In this document: positions 52,862-53,802 of the stretch, one piece after another
How the letters are laid out: every line of letters begins with the position of its first letter
How positions within the stretch are numbered: the first letter of the stretch is position 1
Assembly: GCA_004356105.1 (NCBI GenBank)
Contig: SMYC01000082.1
Location: 1-53,802 of the forward strand
Reading direction: 5' to 3'
Source of the DNA: Acidobacteriota bacterium
GTDB taxonomy: Bacteria; Acidobacteriota; Vicinamibacteria; Marinacidobacterales; SMYC01
DNA: 53,802 bases
Notes under the pieces: model-generated
Databases searched by the model: none
Seen by the model: the letters and a program-made list of their open reading frames with translations, nothing else
Told to the model about the DNA's origin: nothing
Program-made: the position numbers and the translations under genes

Positions 52862-53802
52862 ATGAATCGACTTCGGTGGGTCGTCGTCGCGCTCGCTCTT
52901 TGCGGAGCGAGCCTCGGGCATGCGGAGGAGCTTGCTCTCGATAAGTATCGGGAAATTCTCGCGACTTACCGCGAGGGAAGCTTCACGGTTGCGGCCGATC
53001 AGCTGCTTACTTTCGAGCTTGCAAGTGTGAGCCGGCGGAACGAGGAGCTCCCGGCGGTTCTTGATCTGGACCGGCCAAGCGATCGACGCGACCTTATGGC
53101 TGCGATCGTACTTCAAGCGGATACGGCTCTTCGCTCCGATGATACGTTGCGTCGAAACTTCTATCTCGGTGAGGTTGGCGCTTTGTTGATCTCACTGGGT
53201 CGGGGGGAAGGCCTTTTTCTGCAACGCGACATTCACCTCGCGGTGGCCTATTCTCTGTTCCGGCGTTATCGCATTGTCGATGCGCTAGCCGTCCTCGATC
53301 CGGTCGCGGAGCGATACCCCGAAGACACCGCCGTACAGTACGCCTTCGGCAACCTCGCGGAACTGTCGGGTTTTATCGATGGGTCTGAGAGAAAGCTTCT
53401 TCGGGCTCGCGCCGCCTATGAGAATATCCTGGCCCGGAATCCGAACGACGCACGTGCGCGCATGCGGCTCGGCAGAGTTCTCCTGGCGCTCCGCGAGCCG
53501 GAAGCGGGGAGGCTTCAACTGGAAGCCTCGCTAGAGACGCTCGTCGACCACCCGGCACACAAGACCATCGCCCTGCTGTCACTCGGCGACGCCGCCCGCT
53601 CCTCAGGGCGACTCGAGGATGCATCCGTTCTCTACGACCAAGCGCTCCACGAGGATCCGCAGTGCCAGTCAGCTGCCGTCGCGCTGTCTCACACTTTGCG
53701 ACAGCTCGGGGACGCCGCAAGGGCGCGGGACGTCGTTAGGAAGAGCATGGAGAACATCGAGAGATTCGTGCCGCCTGACAGTTGGCTTGCCTATCGTCTC
53801 GG
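52862..53802 (+). CDS. Exported TPR protein, cut by the right edge
   Basis: An open frame of 313 codons with no stop before the window ends. It has a signal peptide (LRWVVVALALCGASLGHAE), a long helical region, then TPR units (TAVQYAFGNLAELSG, ARAAYENILARNPNDARARMRLG, LEDASVLYDQALHEDPQ). Shine-Dalgarno is weak (AGAG). It is the seventh TPR protein in the window. The C-terminus and function are not visible. Confidence 0.85.
   Translation, partial: MNRLRWVVVALALCGASLGHAEELALDKYREILATYREGSFTVAADQLLTFELASVSRRNEELPAVLDLDRPSDRRDLMAAIVLQADTALRSDDTLRRNFYLGEVGALLISLGRGEGLFLQRDIHLAVAYSLFRRYRIVDALAVLDPVAERYPEDTAVQYAFGNLAELSGFIDGSERKLLRARAAYENILARNPNDARARMRLGRVLLALREPEAGRLQLEASLETLVDHPAHKTIALLSLGDAARSSGRLEDASVLYDQALHEDPQCQSAAVALSHTLRQLGDAARARDVVRKSMENIERFVPPDSWLAYRL

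Overview
The window reads as a contiguous stretch of chromosome from a GC-rich Gram-negative bacterium. Kdo and LPS genes, a LapA/LapB pair, an outer-membrane beta-barrel protein, a Tat system and a full type IV pilus (T4P) cluster all imply a double membrane. The pilus order (pilB-T-C-S-R-A, then an ABC transporter, then pilD) resembles that of Myxococcus. The mix of TPR/HEAT proteins, roadblock protein, RodZ-like fusion and text-like intergenic repeats makes me favour an Acidobacteriota or a related deep lineage. This is inference; no rRNA or tRNA is present to test it. Start codons are often TTG or GTG, and many neighbours overlap by 1-4 bases (ATGA, GTGA, TTGA), so translational coupling is common. 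Layout: 0.1-1.8 kb holds a TPR/low-complexity protein and a roadblock/LC7 protein. 1.9-6.0 kb is a metabolic run (accB, accC, thiE, folD, coaE). 6.0-12.3 kb, minus strand, is one Kdo/LPS operon read kdsB-pyrG-kdsA-kdsD-kdsC-lapA-lapB. 12.5-13.5 kb encodes an outer-membrane protein. 13.6-25.4 kb is the T4P cluster, with a sigma-54 promoter in front of pilA that fits control by PilS/PilR. 25.4-31.7 kb has a second NtrB/NtrC-type two-component pair enclosing a zinc-ribbon TPR protein and a small secreted coiled-coil protein, followed by a PilW-like prepilin. 31.9-34.2 kb is the most notable part: a compact three-gene cassette of a radical SAM/SPASM enzyme, a 56-residue Cys-containing peptide with a tandem LPTSC core, and an HPr-kinase-like protein. 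It looks like a RiPP (ribosomally made, modified peptide) locus. 34.3-41.8 kb holds argF, menG/ubiE, aroB, a paralogue of the small coiled-coil protein, pcm, tatC/tatA and a C-terminal processing protease. 41.9-45.7 kb encodes exported HEAT and TPR proteins, one with a TonB-like C-terminus. 46.0-49.5 kb carries a MinD-like ATPase, a J-domain-like/RodZ-HTH fusion, a family 2 glycosyltransferase and a homocysteine methyltransferase. 49.7-52.8 kb is a sugar kinase plus sodium/solute symporter pair. A TPR gene starts at 52862 and runs off the right edge. Several spacers carry short degenerate tandem repeats unlike the coding DNA (words such as GCTGAATGCTGA, GCTATCAGCTATCC, CTCTGCG, ACTAAGGG). Two spacers share a longer composite element, and one repeat supplies both the stop codon of pyrG and the start codon of kdsA. 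No tRNA, rRNA, CRISPR array, insertion sequence or phage genes were seen.
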